From positions 573,001 to 637,000 of the forward strand of contig NZ_JANQDU010000002.1 of the NCBI RefSeq assembly GCF_024723735.1: a stretch of DNA of 64,000 bases, in the 5' to 3' direction. Below are positions 24,658 to 33,055 of this stretch, in pieces (position 1 is the first letter of the stretch; each line of letters opens with the position of its first letter). Both the position numbers and the translations under genes were made by a program. The notes under the pieces are model-generated. The model saw nothing but the letters and a program-made list of their open reading frames with translations. It searched no databases and was not told the DNA's origin. This stretch comes from Frigidibacter sp. ROC022. GTDB taxonomy: Bacteria; Pseudomonadota; Alphaproteobacteria; Rhodobacterales; Rhodobacteraceae.

Positions 24658-25313
24658 GCGAAGAGACCGAACTGCGCGAGTCGATCTGCCGCATGGCGGC
24701 GTCGATATTCGATCGCGGCCTGACCGGCGGCGCCTCGGGGAACATCTCGGCCAGGCTCTCGGACGGCCGGCTTCTGGTGACGCCGACCGGCAGTTCCTTC
24801 GGCCATCTCGACCCGGCCCGGCTGGCGCTGCTCGGGACCGACGGCAGCCTGATCGAAGGCGACAGGCCGACCAAGGAAATGCCGCTCCATGCCGCCTTCT
24901 ACGAGACCCGCGGCCAAAGCGCGGGGGCGGTCGTGCATCTGCATTCGACACATTCCGTGGCGCTGTCGATGCTGCCCGAAACCGATCCCGACAATGTGCT
25001 GCCGCCGCTGACGCCCTATTCGATCATGCGGCTCGGCAAGGTGAAGCTGTTGCCCTATTTCCGGCCCGGGGACGCGGCGATCGGCCAGGCGATCCGCGGC
25101 CTGGCCGGCAAGCGCAGCGCCGTGCTGCTCGCCAATCATGGTCCGGTCGTCGCGGCCCGGGACCTCTCGGCGGCGGTCTACGCGATGGAAGAGCTGGAAG
25201 AGACCGCACGGCTGGCCCTTCTCACACGCGGCCTGCGGCCAAGAATGCTCGACCCCGGGCAGATCCGCGACCTGGTCGATCACTTCAACATCGAATGGGA
25301 CGAGACCTCATGA
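24654..25313 (+). CDS. otnC: 3-oxo-tetronate 4-phosphate decarboxylase (class II aldolase family)
   Basis: A 219-residue class II aldolase/adducin protein. Zinc ligands are His in VVHLHSTHSV (two) and the late His in LANHGPV. The early phosphate-binding GGASGNISARL and TPTGSSF and the Glu in TKEMPLHAAFY are all present. OtnC decarboxylates 3-oxo-tetronate 4-phosphate to dihydroxyacetone phosphate. The ATG at 24654 overlaps the otnK stop and the TGA overlaps the otnI start, each as ATGA. Confidence 0.9.
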   Translation: MSEETELRESICRMAASIFDRGLTGGASGNISARLSDGRLLVTPTGSSFGHLDPARLALLGTDGSLIEGDRPTKEMPLHAAFYETRGQSAGAVVHLHSTHSVALSMLPETDPDNVLPPLTPYSIMRLGKVKLLPYFRPGDAAIGQAIRGLAGKRSAVLLANHGPVVAARDLSAAVYAMEELEETARLALLTRGLRPRMLDPGQIRDLVDHFNIEWDETS

Positions 25314-26098
25314 CACTACCGTTTTCGGCCAATCTCGGCTTCCTCTGGACCGATCTTGCCCTGCCGGAGGCGGTGCGTGCCGCGGCCCGGGCCGGTTTCG
25401 ACGCGGTCGAGCTGCACTGGCCCTATGCCGTGGCGCCGGCGCAACTCAGGCAGGCGCTGGACGACAGCGGGTTGCCGGTGCTCGGGTTGAACACCTCTCG
25501 CGGCGACGTCGAGCGTGGGCAGTTCGGTCTGTCGGCCCTGCCGGGGCAGGAGGCGGCCGCCCGCGCGGCGATCGATCAGGCGCTGGCCTATGCGCGGGAG
25601 ATCGGCGCATCCAGTCTCCACGTCATGGCCGGCAAGGCCGAGGGCACCGCTGCCCGCGACACTTTCATCGCCAATCTGCGCCATGCCGCCGAGGCGGCGC
25701 GGGACGCGGCGATCACGATCCTGCTGGAGCCGCTGAATCACCACGACGTTCCGGGCTATTTCCTGGTCGACAATGCAACCGCCGCGGCCATCATCGAGGC
25801 AACCGGCCAGGACAATATCCGCATCATGTTCGACTGCTACCACGTCGGGCGCTCCGGCAGGTCGATCCTCGACGAATTCGCCACCCATCGCGAGATGATC
25901 GGCCATGTCCAGTTTGCCGCCCTGCCCGACCGGGGCGAACCCGATCAGGGCGACGTGGACTATGCCCGGGTGCTGCCCGCCCTGGCCGAGGCCGGTTATG
26001 GCGGCTTCTTCGGCGCCGAATACAAGCCGCGCCAAGGTACGGACGAGGGCCTTGGCTGGCTGACGGCCTGGCGCCAACTCCCCGAATTCAACAGGTGA
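25310..26098 (+). CDS. otnI: 2-oxo-tetronate isomerase (hydroxypyruvate-isomerase-like)
   Basis: A 262-residue TIM-barrel protein of the AP-endonuclease-2/Hyi family. It has FSANLGFLW at the start, FDAVELHWPY, LLEPLNHHDVPGYF (catalytic Glu and metal site), IRIMFDCYHVGR, HVQFAALPDRGEPDQGDVDY and the second catalytic Glu in GFFGAEYKP. OtnI interconverts 2-oxo- and 3-oxo-tetronate and links LtnD to OtnK. It is coupled to otnC by ATGA. Confidence 0.9.
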   Translation: MTLPFSANLGFLWTDLALPEAVRAAARAGFDAVELHWPYAVAPAQLRQALDDSGLPVLGLNTSRGDVERGQFGLSALPGQEAAARAAIDQALAYAREIGASSLHVMAGKAEGTAARDTFIANLRHAAEAARDAAITILLEPLNHHDVPGYFLVDNATAAAIIEATGQDNIRIMFDCYHVGRSGRSILDEFATHREMIGHVQFAALPDRGEPDQGDVDYARVLPALAEAGYGGFFGAEYKPRQGTDEGLGWLTAWRQLPEFNR

Positions 26099-26103
26099 AC
26101 GAG

Positions 26104-26511
26104 ATGACCGACCAGCCGCCGACCCTGACCCATCTGGTGCCCGGCTCCATGCCGGCCCCCTTCGCGGCCTACAGCCACGGCGTCGTTGTCCGCGCCGGAT
26201 CGGACATGGTGTTCTGTTCCGGCCAGCTCGGCATCGGCCGCGACGCCGATGTGCCCGAGGACGCCGCCGCACAGGCCGAACTCTGTTTCGAGAACGTGCG
26301 CACGATCCTGACCGCCGCCGGGATGGACCTTGGCAATGTCGTCCGCATCAACGCCTTCGTCACCGACCGGGCCCATATGCAGCCCTATATGGAGGTCCGC
26401 GACCGCCTGTTTCCGCAGCCCGCACCGGCCTCCACCCTGATGATCGTCTCGGGCTTCACCCGCCCCGAGTTCAAGGTCGAGGTCGAGGTCCTGGCCGCAA
26501 AGGCCGGATGA
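26104..26511 (+). CDS. RidA/YjgF-family protein
   Basis: A 135-residue member of the RidA family, small trimeric proteins many of which hydrolyse reactive enamines/imines. Family motifs include YSHGVVVRAGSDMVFCSGQLG, the C-terminal ASTLMIVSGF and VEVEVLAAK. The Arg that binds the substrate carboxylate in true imine deaminases (position near 105) is not clearly present; the segment reads PAPASTLM. So this may be one of the non-deaminase subfamilies. It follows otnI by 5 bases and ends the operon. Confidence 0.82.
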   Translation: MTDQPPTLTHLVPGSMPAPFAAYSHGVVVRAGSDMVFCSGQLGIGRDADVPEDAAAQAELCFENVRTILTAAGMDLGNVVRINAFVTDRAHMQPYMEVRDRLFPQPAPASTLMIVSGFTRPEFKVEVEVLAAKAG

Positions 26512-26617
26512 AATCGGCCTTCGGGACCGCTCTGCCATGACATCTGTTCCGGGCCCGTTCGCCCCGTCGGGCGGCGGCAGCCCGGGGCTATTGCAGTTCC
26601 CCCCCGCATCGGTGGTT

Positions 26618-26627
26618 GCGTTAACGC
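26618..26627. promoter_or_regulatory. Palindrome upstream of the LacI-family gene
   Basis: GCGTTAACGC is a perfect 10-base palindrome with a central TA/CG-type symmetry that LacI-family proteins often bind. It lies 47 bases before the regulator's start, so autoregulation is possible. Confidence 0.35.
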
Positions 26628-26674
26628 GCCGGCTGAGGTGACATGGCGTCGCATTGGCCAAGGGGGGCCGACGG

Positions 26675-27667
26675 ATGCATGGCAAGTCCAGACGGGTAAC
26701 CATCAGCCAGGTGGCTGAAGCGGCGGGGGTCGATCGCTCGACCGTGTCGCGGGCCTTTACCCGACCGGACAAGATCCGGGCCGAGACGACCCGGCACATC
26801 CTGCGGATCGCCGAAGAGCTGGGCTATACGCCGAACCAGACCGCGCGTGCCTTGTCGACCGGACGCACGGCCAACGTGGCGCTTCTGGTCCCCGACTTGA
26901 CCAACCCCTTCATCCCGCCGCTGATCCTGGGGGTCCAGCGCGAGGCCGATCTGTCCGACTTCTGTGTCTTCATAGGCAATTTCGACGAATCCCCGGCCCA
27001 GGAATCCAAGATGCTGCTGCGCTTTGCTCCGCAGGTGGCCGGGACCATCCTCGTGTCGTCGCGCGCCGATGACGCACAGGTGCATGACTTTGCCGCCAGG
27101 ACGCCGCTGGTACTGATCAACCGCGATCTGGACGGGGTGCCGCGCATCCTGATCGACGCCACCGACGGGGTCGCCGAGGCGATGGCGCATCTGGTCGAAC
27201 TCGGGCATCGGCGGATCGCCTATGTCGGCGGATCGGCCCGGTCCTGGTCGAACGAGCAGCGCCGCCGCGCCGCCGAGGCCGCCGCGGCACAGCTGGGCGC
27301 CGATCTGACCCTTCTGTCGGCCGGACATGCCAGTTTTGACGCCGGTCTGGCGATGGTCGATTCGATTCTCGCTTCGGGCACCACCGCCGCCATCGCCTTT
27401 GACGATGTTCTGGCGCAGGGGATTCTCTCGGGCCTGGCCGAGCATGATCGGGAAGTGCCGCGGGACTATTCTCTGATCGGTTGCGACGACGTGCTGGGGG
27501 CGGTGACCTATCCGGCGCTCACCTCGATTTCGAACCGTGCCGCCGAGGCCGGAAAGGCGGCGATGCGGATGCTGCTCGACCGTCTGGAAGAACCCGGGAA
27601 GCCCGCAGAACGGCAATCACTGGGCACCAGCCTGGTGCTGCGCCGCACCACCGCCCCGCCGAATTGA
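26675..27667 (+). CDS. LacI-family transcriptional regulator
   Basis: A 330-residue repressor. The N-terminal helix-turn-helix and hinge helix (about 8-62) read VTISQVAEAAGVDRSTVSRAF and TPNQTARALSTGRT. The periplasmic-binding-like sensor domain follows (VALLVPDLTNPF onward) with LVELGHRRIAYVGG and IGCDDV. The start is the ATG at 26675 with AAGGGGGG about 7 bases upstream. It precedes the amino-sugar-like operon in the same direction by 75 bases, and that gap contains a perfect 18-base palindrome, so it is the likely repressor of the operon. Confidence 0.9.
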   Translation: MHGKSRRVTISQVAEAAGVDRSTVSRAFTRPDKIRAETTRHILRIAEELGYTPNQTARALSTGRTANVALLVPDLTNPFIPPLILGVQREADLSDFCVFIGNFDESPAQESKMLLRFAPQVAGTILVSSRADDAQVHDFAARTPLVLINRDLDGVPRILIDATDGVAEAMAHLVELGHRRIAYVGGSARSWSNEQRRRAAEAAAAQLGADLTLLSAGHASFDAGLAMVDSILASGTTAAIAFDDVLAQGILSGLAEHDREVPRDYSLIGCDDVLGAVTYPALTSISNRAAEAGKAAMRMLLDRLEEPGKPAERQSLGTSLVLRRTTAPPN

Positions 27668-27682
27668 GCCTTCGCGCTCGAT

Positions 27683-27713
27683 TGACATGCAACCGGTTGC
27701 ATGGCAGCATGAT
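27683..27713 (+). promoter_or_regulatory. Promoter and LacI-type operator of the amino-sugar-like operon
   Basis: CATGCAACCGGTTGCATG (27686-27703) is a perfect 18-base palindrome with the central CG of LacI-family operators. It overlaps a consensus -35 box TTGACA (27683-27688). A -10 candidate CATGAT lies at 27708-27713 (19-base spacer). Repressor bound here would occlude the promoter, and inducer release would open the ten-gene operon. Confidence 0.7.
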
Positions 27714-27742
27714 TCGCATACCGAGACTGTGCGGATGAGATC

Positions 27743-28519
27743 ATGTCTGAAACTTTGGCTCCCAGGGTCCGCCATCTGACCGCCGAACAGCTGGCGGTGG
27801 AAATCCACCCGGACCGTTCCGGCATGGCCAGGGCCGCGGCGGCGAAGGCGGCCGGTGCGATCCGGGACATTCTGGCCCGCCAGGGCAGCGCAAGGCTCAG
27901 TTTTGCCGCGGCCGCCAGCCAGGCCGAGATGCTGGAGGCCCTGCGCGCCGAATCCGGCATCGACTGGTCGCGGGTCACCGCCTTTCACATCGACGACTAT
28001 CTGGACCTGCCCGCCGATGCGCCACAGCGCTTTGCGAACTGGCTCGACCGCAACCTGTTCGGCAAGCTGCCCTTCGGCGCGGTGCACCGGATGCCGGTCG
28101 ATCTGGGACCCGAGCGGGCCTGTGCCGAGTATCAGGCGCTGCTGACCGAGGCGCCGATCGACTTGGGGCTGCTGGGAATCGGGGTGAACGGGCACATCGC
28201 CTTCAACGATCCCCCGGTTGCGGATTTCGAAGACGTGCCGTGGGTCAAGGTGGTCGAACTGGACGACATCTGCCGCCAGCAACAGGTGGACGATGGCGCC
28301 TTCGATTCCTTCGACCAGGTGCCGCGACGCGCCGTGACCCTGACCGTACCGGCCCTGATGGCAGCGCGGCAGATCGTCTGCACCGTGCCGGGCAGGGCCA
28401 AGGCCGCCGCCGTGAAACGGCTGCTCTCGGGTCCGGTCGGCAGCGACTGCCCGGCCACGATCCTGCGACGCCACCCCAATGCAACCCTCTATCTGGATGC
28501 CGAGGCCGCCGATGCTTGA
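27743..28519 (+). CDS. NagB-like glucosamine-6-phosphate deaminase/isomerase family protein
   Basis: A 258-residue NagB/RpiA/CoA-transferase-fold protein. Family motifs are FHIDDYLDLP (catalytic Asp) and GIGVNGHIAFNDPP. Compared with E. coli NagB the loop has Asn at the Asp141 position (also seen in some true NagBs), keeps the His, and has Asp where the catalytic Glu148 sits (FNDP for FNEP). So it may act on a related phosphosugar rather than glucosamine 6-phosphate. It is the first gene after the operator and overlaps the SIS gene by 8 bases. Confidence 0.75.
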   Translation: MSETLAPRVRHLTAEQLAVEIHPDRSGMARAAAAKAAGAIRDILARQGSARLSFAAAASQAEMLEALRAESGIDWSRVTAFHIDDYLDLPADAPQRFANWLDRNLFGKLPFGAVHRMPVDLGPERACAEYQALLTEAPIDLGLLGIGVNGHIAFNDPPVADFEDVPWVKVVELDDICRQQQVDDGAFDSFDQVPRRAVTLTVPALMAARQIVCTVPGRAKAAAVKRLLSGPVGSDCPATILRRHPNATLYLDAEAADA

Positions 28520-29276
28520 TCCCGTTCAACTGACCGCCGACTACATGACGACCTGCACCGCGCTGATGCAGCGGATTCAGGACGAGGAAGCCGAGAATCT
28601 GGCCCGCGCCGCCGCGTTGATGGTCGATCAGATCGCCGCCGACCGGCTGGTTCATATCTACGGCCCGGGCGGGCATTCCAATCTGGCCAGCCAGGAGCTG
28701 TTCTTTCGCGCCGGCGGCCTGATGCACATGGCGGCGATCCTCGACGAGGGCACGCTGTTGTCGAGCGGCGCGCTGCGCTCGATGGCGATCGAACGCACCC
28801 CGGCCTATGGCAAGGTGGTGATCGCCAACCAGGACCTGGGCAAGGACGACCTGCTGATCCTCGTCAACGCCTATGGCATCAATGCCGCGCTGATCGACGC
28901 GGCGCTGGAGGCCAAGGCGCGCGGAGTTGCCCTGATCGGGGTGTCCTCGTGGTCCCATGCCGAAGGCACCAGCCCGGACCACCCGGCCCGGCACCCGAGC
29001 AAGCAGAACCTGCACGATCTGGTCGATGTCGCGATCGACAGCAAGGTGCCGATCGGGGACGCGGCGCTGGACCTTCCGGGGATGAGCCAGGACATCGCGG
29101 CGGTCTCGACCTTTGCCAATGCCTTCGCGCTGAACTCGCTGGTGATCCATACCGTGACCGGACTGCTGGCGCGGGGGATCGAGCCCCCGGTCTGGCGCAG
29201 CGGCAATGCTCCGGGCGGGGACGAGGCGAATGCCCGCTTCCTGGGCCGGTTCCGCAACCGGGTGCGGGCCCTATGA
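28512..29276 (+). CDS. SIS-domain sugar isomerase-like protein
   Basis: A 254-residue protein with one SIS domain (phosphosugar binding). The nucleotide-fold start is RLVHIYGPGGHSNLASQELFFRAGG, and a helix-rich N-terminal part precedes it. DDLLILVNAYGINAALIDAALEAKARG resembles the second SIS strand and helix. Larger relatives isomerise or deaminate phosphosugars; the single-SIS family of this size is uncharacterised. It is coupled to the NagA-like gene by ATGA. Confidence 0.72.
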   Translation: MLDPVQLTADYMTTCTALMQRIQDEEAENLARAAALMVDQIAADRLVHIYGPGGHSNLASQELFFRAGGLMHMAAILDEGTLLSSGALRSMAIERTPAYGKVVIANQDLGKDDLLILVNAYGINAALIDAALEAKARGVALIGVSSWSHAEGTSPDHPARHPSKQNLHDLVDVAIDSKVPIGDAALDLPGMSQDIAAVSTFANAFALNSLVIHTVTGLLARGIEPPVWRSGNAPGGDEANARFLGRFRNRVRAL

Positions 29277-30427
29277 GCCGGAACGTCGAATATCGCGGGC
29301 GCGATCCCGTCAGTGGCGGCACCTTGGTGGTGCATGTCCGCGACGGGCGCATTGCCGGGGTCGAGACCAGTTACGACCCGGCGCCCGATCTGCCCTGGCT
29401 GGCGGCCGGGCTGGTCGATCTGCAGGTCAATGGATACGCCGGGCTGGACCTCAACGACGGGGTCCTGACCGTGGCGACGGTGGTGGCCCTGTGCCGCCGC
29501 TTGGCCGGCGAGGCGGTGACGCGGTTCCTCCCTACCGTGATCACCGCCTCGGCCGATGAGATGCTGCAACGGATCGGCGCCATTGCCCGGGCGGTGGCGG
29601 AAGACCCGCTGGCGCGGCGGATGATTGCCGGTATCCATGTCGAAGGACCGTTCTTCAGCCCGCTGGACGGGCCGCGCGGCGCACATCCTGTGGACCAGGT
29701 GCGCCCGGCCGATCTGTCCGAAATCCGGCGTTGGCAGGAAGCCGCCGGCGGATTGGTGCGGATCGTGACCCTGGCGCCGGAAGTGCCGGGGGCCGAAGCC
29801 GCGATCCGCGGCGCGACGGCCATGGGGATTCGCGTCGCGATCGGCCATTCGGCGGCGACGCCGGCGGATATCGAAATGGCTGTTGCGGCCGGGGCGTCGC
29901 TGTCCACACATCTGGGCAACGGGATCTTCGCGACCCTGCCGCGGCATCCGAACCCGATCTGGAGCCAGCTGGCCGAGGATCGGCTGACCGCCAGCCTGAT
30001 CTGCGACGGGCATCACCTGCCCTTCGACACCGCCCGGGCCATGATCCGGGCCAAGGGGCCGGGCCGGGCGGTGCTGATCTCGGATTCGGTGGCGCTGGCC
30101 GGGATGCCTCCCGGGCGCTACGAAACCGCGGTCGGCGGCGCGGTGGATGTCTCGGAAGAGGGCAAGGTTTCCCTCGCCGGCACCGACTTCCTGGCCGGTT
30201 CGGGCCACTCGCTGCGGGTCGGTGTGGCCCGGGCGGTGAACGGCGCCGGCTGCTCGCTGCCGCAGGCGCTGGCCATGGCCTCGGCCGATGCGGCGGCGGC
30301 GGCCTGGCTGGAGCCCTGCCTGCAACCGGGTGCGCGCGCAGACCTGATCCGCTTCGACTGGTCGCCGGGCGACGATACGCTGGACCTGCGCGAGGTCGTG
30401 ATCGAAGGCGAAAGGGTGGCGCCATGA
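29273..30427 (+). CDS. NagA-like amidohydrolase (N-acetylglucosamine-6-phosphate deacetylase family)
   Basis: A 384-residue TIM-barrel amidohydrolase. It keeps the metal Glu in GIHVEGPF, metal His in IGHSAA and in STHLGNG, the substrate-binding ICDGHHLP and the catalytic Asp in LISDSV. Canonical NagA has THLFNAM in place of THLGNG, so it belongs to a divergent branch. The likely reaction is deacetylation of an N-acylated sugar (phosphate). Both ends are coupled by ATGA overlaps to neighbours. Confidence 0.78.
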   Translation: MSRNVEYRGRDPVSGGTLVVHVRDGRIAGVETSYDPAPDLPWLAAGLVDLQVNGYAGLDLNDGVLTVATVVALCRRLAGEAVTRFLPTVITASADEMLQRIGAIARAVAEDPLARRMIAGIHVEGPFFSPLDGPRGAHPVDQVRPADLSEIRRWQEAAGGLVRIVTLAPEVPGAEAAIRGATAMGIRVAIGHSAATPADIEMAVAAGASLSTHLGNGIFATLPRHPNPIWSQLAEDRLTASLICDGHHLPFDTARAMIRAKGPGRAVLISDSVALAGMPPGRYETAVGGAVDVSEEGKVSLAGTDFLAGSGHSLRVGVARAVNGAGCSLPQALAMASADAAAAAWLEPCLQPGARADLIRFDWSPGDDTLDLREVVIEGERVAP

Positions 30428-31716
30428 TCACCGCCGGGGTTGCCAGCGTCGATGTCACGCCGCCGGCGGGCCTGGCGATGGCGGGTTTCGGCGCCCGGAC
30501 AGACCCAGCCAAGGGCACCCATGATCCGCTGACGGTGCGGGCGCTGGTGGTTGGTGACACGGCACTGGCGGTGGCGGACGTGATCGGCATCGATGCCGCA
30601 CTGTCGGCCCGGGTCCGCGCCCGATGCGGCCTGCGTCCGGAAAACGTCACAATCACAGCGGTGCACAATCACGGCGGCCCGGCAAGCATGGAGGGGCGGC
30701 TCTCGCTACCCACCGAGCCGGAGGTCCTGGCCCGGCTGGAAGAGGGCCTTGTCACCGCCATCACCCGCGCCGCAGAGAGCCGGCAGCCCGTGCGGCTGAA
30801 TGGCGGAACCGGGGCCGAACCCGGGGTGGCGCGGAACCGACGTCATCCGGACGGGCCGGTCGATACCGGGGTGCCGGTGTTGCGGTTCGACCGTGCCGAC
30901 GGGTCGCCCCTGGCGGTGCTGCTCAGCTATGCCTGCCACCCTGTGGTGCTGGGGGCCGACAACCTGCTGTGGACGGCGGACTATCCGCATTTCGTCCGCC
31001 AGGCGGTCGAGACCGCACTGCCCGGCGCCGTGGCGATCTTTGCCACCGGCTGTCCGGGCGACGTGAACACCGGCCATTCGGCGGCAGACTCCCTGCGCCC
31101 CGGTCCCAACCCGGCCCGCAGCTTTGCCGAAGCGGAACGGATCGGCAAAGCCATCGCCGCCGCGGCGCTGGAAGCCCCGCTGAACCCCTTGTCAGACACT
31201 GTATCCGCCGCCGAAGCCCGGACCGAATTGCATTTCGAGCGCCGGGAGACCGCGCCCCTGGAACTGGCGGCGGCATGGGAGCGCGAGGCAGCCGATGCCG
31301 ATCCGGTCCGTGCCCATCTGCTGCGGATCTGGGCCGACTGGGCCCGGGCCCTGCCGCCCGAGCCCTTGCCGCCGCTGCCCGCCCGGGTCTCGGCGCTGGA
31401 CTGGGGCGGTGCCCGGCTTCTGGCGATGCCGGGCGAGATCTTCGCCCGGACGGCGCTGGATCTGCGCGGAACCCAGACCGCCGCGCCGCTGTTTGTCCTT
31501 GGATATGCCGACGACAACCCCGGCTATATCCCGGCCGCCACCGAATATGCCTTTGGCGGCTACGAAGTCGAGGAAGCACATCGCTTCTACGGGCTGCCGG
31601 CGGGTTTCGCGCCGGGCAGCGCCGAGGCCCTGGCCCGGGCCGTGGCACGGGCTGCCGAAGAACTGACGTTCGACCAATCCAGAAGAAATGGGGAGTATCA
31701 AGATGCACTACACTAG
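30424..31716 (+). CDS. Neutral/alkaline-ceramidase-like protein, cytoplasmic
   Basis: A 430-residue protein of the neutral/alkaline ceramidase N-terminal domain family. Zinc-site likeness: AVHNHGG (near 76), YACHPVV (near 163), Glu in MPGEIF and Tyr in ADDNPGYIP. The ceramidase nucleophile Ser (GDVS) is Asn here (GDVNTG). There is no signal peptide and no C-terminal Ig-like domain, while true ceramidases are secreted and about 650-750 residues long. In a sugar operon it more likely hydrolyses an amide in a sugar derivative, or does something new. ATGA joins it to the NagA-like gene, and its end overlaps the binding-protein gene. Confidence 0.75.
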   Translation: MITAGVASVDVTPPAGLAMAGFGARTDPAKGTHDPLTVRALVVGDTALAVADVIGIDAALSARVRARCGLRPENVTITAVHNHGGPASMEGRLSLPTEPEVLARLEEGLVTAITRAAESRQPVRLNGGTGAEPGVARNRRHPDGPVDTGVPVLRFDRADGSPLAVLLSYACHPVVLGADNLLWTADYPHFVRQAVETALPGAVAIFATGCPGDVNTGHSAADSLRPGPNPARSFAEAERIGKAIAAAALEAPLNPLSDTVSAAEARTELHFERRETAPLELAAAWEREAADADPVRAHLLRIWADWARALPPEPLPPLPARVSALDWGGARLLAMPGEIFARTALDLRGTQTAAPLFVLGYADDNPGYIPAATEYAFGGYEVEEAHRFYGLPAGFAPGSAEALARAVARAAEELTFDQSRRNGEYQDALH

Positions 31717-32992
31717 AAACCTCCGCGGCAGCCTTCTTGGCGCTGCGAGCCTGATGGTGCTGGCGCTGCCGGCGGCCGCACAGGAAGTGACGGTCTGGAG
31801 CGGCTATCCCGAACTGGGCCCGTTCTACGAGCATGTGGCCGAAGGGATGAACGCGAAATATCCCGATCTGAAGGTCAATGTCGAACCGATCGCGCTGCGC
31901 GAACATGAAAAGCGGGTGGCCCTGGGCATCACCTCGGGCCTGGAAGGCGCCACGGTCATCGAACTGCCCGGCTCGACCGCCAGCCGCTATGTCGAAAACG
32001 ACCTGCTGCCGGTGCCGCCGCAGGATGTGGTGGACTTCGTCAAGGACCCGGCCAACTTCGGTCCGTTCTTCGTCGATGCGGCCTCGAACAACGGCCAGGT
32101 CTATGGCGTGCCGCTGTTCCGCGGTCAGGGCGCACTGTTCTACAACACCGAGATGTTCGAGGCTGCCGGCCTGACCGAGCCGCCGAAGACCATGGAGGAA
32201 TACACCGAATATGCCGAGAAGCTGACGCAGCGCGACGCCGACGGCAATCCGACCGTCTCGGGCTGGTCGCTGCGGCTGTCGGGCGGCGGTCAGGGCATCG
32301 CCGAGAAATTCTGGATCAACATGTTCCAGTATGGCGGCAATGTTCTGGAGCAGACCGCGGACGGCAAATGGAAGGCCGACTATGCCAACGAGGCCGGGCT
32401 GAAGGCGCTGCGCCAGTATATCGACCTGGTGCAGACCAAGAAGACCGTCACCGTCGAGATGCCGGCGGATGCGGAAGCCTTCGAGCGTGGCCAGACCGCG
32501 ATGTTCATCCGTGAAAGCTGGGTGATCGGCGATATCGCCGCCAAGGCGCCGGATCTCAAATACGCCACCGCGCCGCTGCCGGTCGGCTCGATCGCCCTGC
32601 CGGGGAACCTCTATGTCGCCGGTGACGCCGACGATGCCGACATCCGCGCTGCCTGGGACTTTGTCCTGGCCACCAACGAGCCCGACAACCTGGTCTGGCT
32701 GCTGGCCAATGTCGGCTGGCTGCCGAACCGGTCCGGTGTGGATTACTCGTCGGTCACCGACTCGGTGCCGCAGTTCGCGGCGTTCGTGGACTATCCCGAA
32801 GGGTACAAGTTCTTTACCCTGCCGTCGATCGGTCCGATCGAGGAAGTGCTGACCCGTCTGGCCGCCGCGCTGAGCGAGGCCTATGCCGATCCGTCCCTTG
32901 CCGGCGATGACGACAAGATCATGGCGGTGCTGCAACGGGCCGAGGACGAGACCAACGCGATCCTCGAACGTGAAGGGCTGCTGGGCGAATAG
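31703..32992 (+). CDS. Sugar ABC transporter substrate-binding protein (family 1)
   Basis: A 429-residue periplasmic binding protein with a signal peptide (about 1-27, cleavage near AAA-QEV). The mature protein is of the MalE/UgpB class: VTVWSGYPELGPFYEH, YGVPLFRGQGALFYN, and aromatic-rich LWL/WLPNRS regions. It captures the operon's substrate outside the membrane. The ATG at 31703 has GGGGAG 7 bases upstream and overlaps the end of the preceding gene by 14 bases. A strong hairpin follows at 33013. Confidence 0.88.
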   Translation: MHYTRNLRGSLLGAASLMVLALPAAAQEVTVWSGYPELGPFYEHVAEGMNAKYPDLKVNVEPIALREHEKRVALGITSGLEGATVIELPGSTASRYVENDLLPVPPQDVVDFVKDPANFGPFFVDAASNNGQVYGVPLFRGQGALFYNTEMFEAAGLTEPPKTMEEYTEYAEKLTQRDADGNPTVSGWSLRLSGGGQGIAEKFWINMFQYGGNVLEQTADGKWKADYANEAGLKALRQYIDLVQTKKTVTVEMPADAEAFERGQTAMFIRESWVIGDIAAKAPDLKYATAPLPVGSIALPGNLYVAGDADDADIRAAWDFVLATNEPDNLVWLLANVGWLPNRSGVDYSSVTDSVPQFAAFVDYPEGYKFFTLPSIGPIEEVLTRLAAALSEAYADPSLAGDDDKIMAVLQRAEDETNAILEREGLLGE

Positions 32993-33012
32993 GCCCCGGC
33001 CACAGGCAACGC

Positions 33013-33034
33013 GGGGGCCGGTCCGCCGGCCCCC
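33013..33034 (+). terminator. Intercistronic hairpin after the binding-protein gene
   Basis: GGGGGCCGG (33013-33021) and CCGGCCCCC (33026-33034) pair perfectly around TCCG, followed by C and TTT. Hairpins like this after binding-protein genes commonly stop part of the transcripts or protect the upstream mRNA, giving more binding protein than permease. Confidence 0.65.
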
Positions 33035-33055
33035 CTTTCGACCCGGAGGACATTC

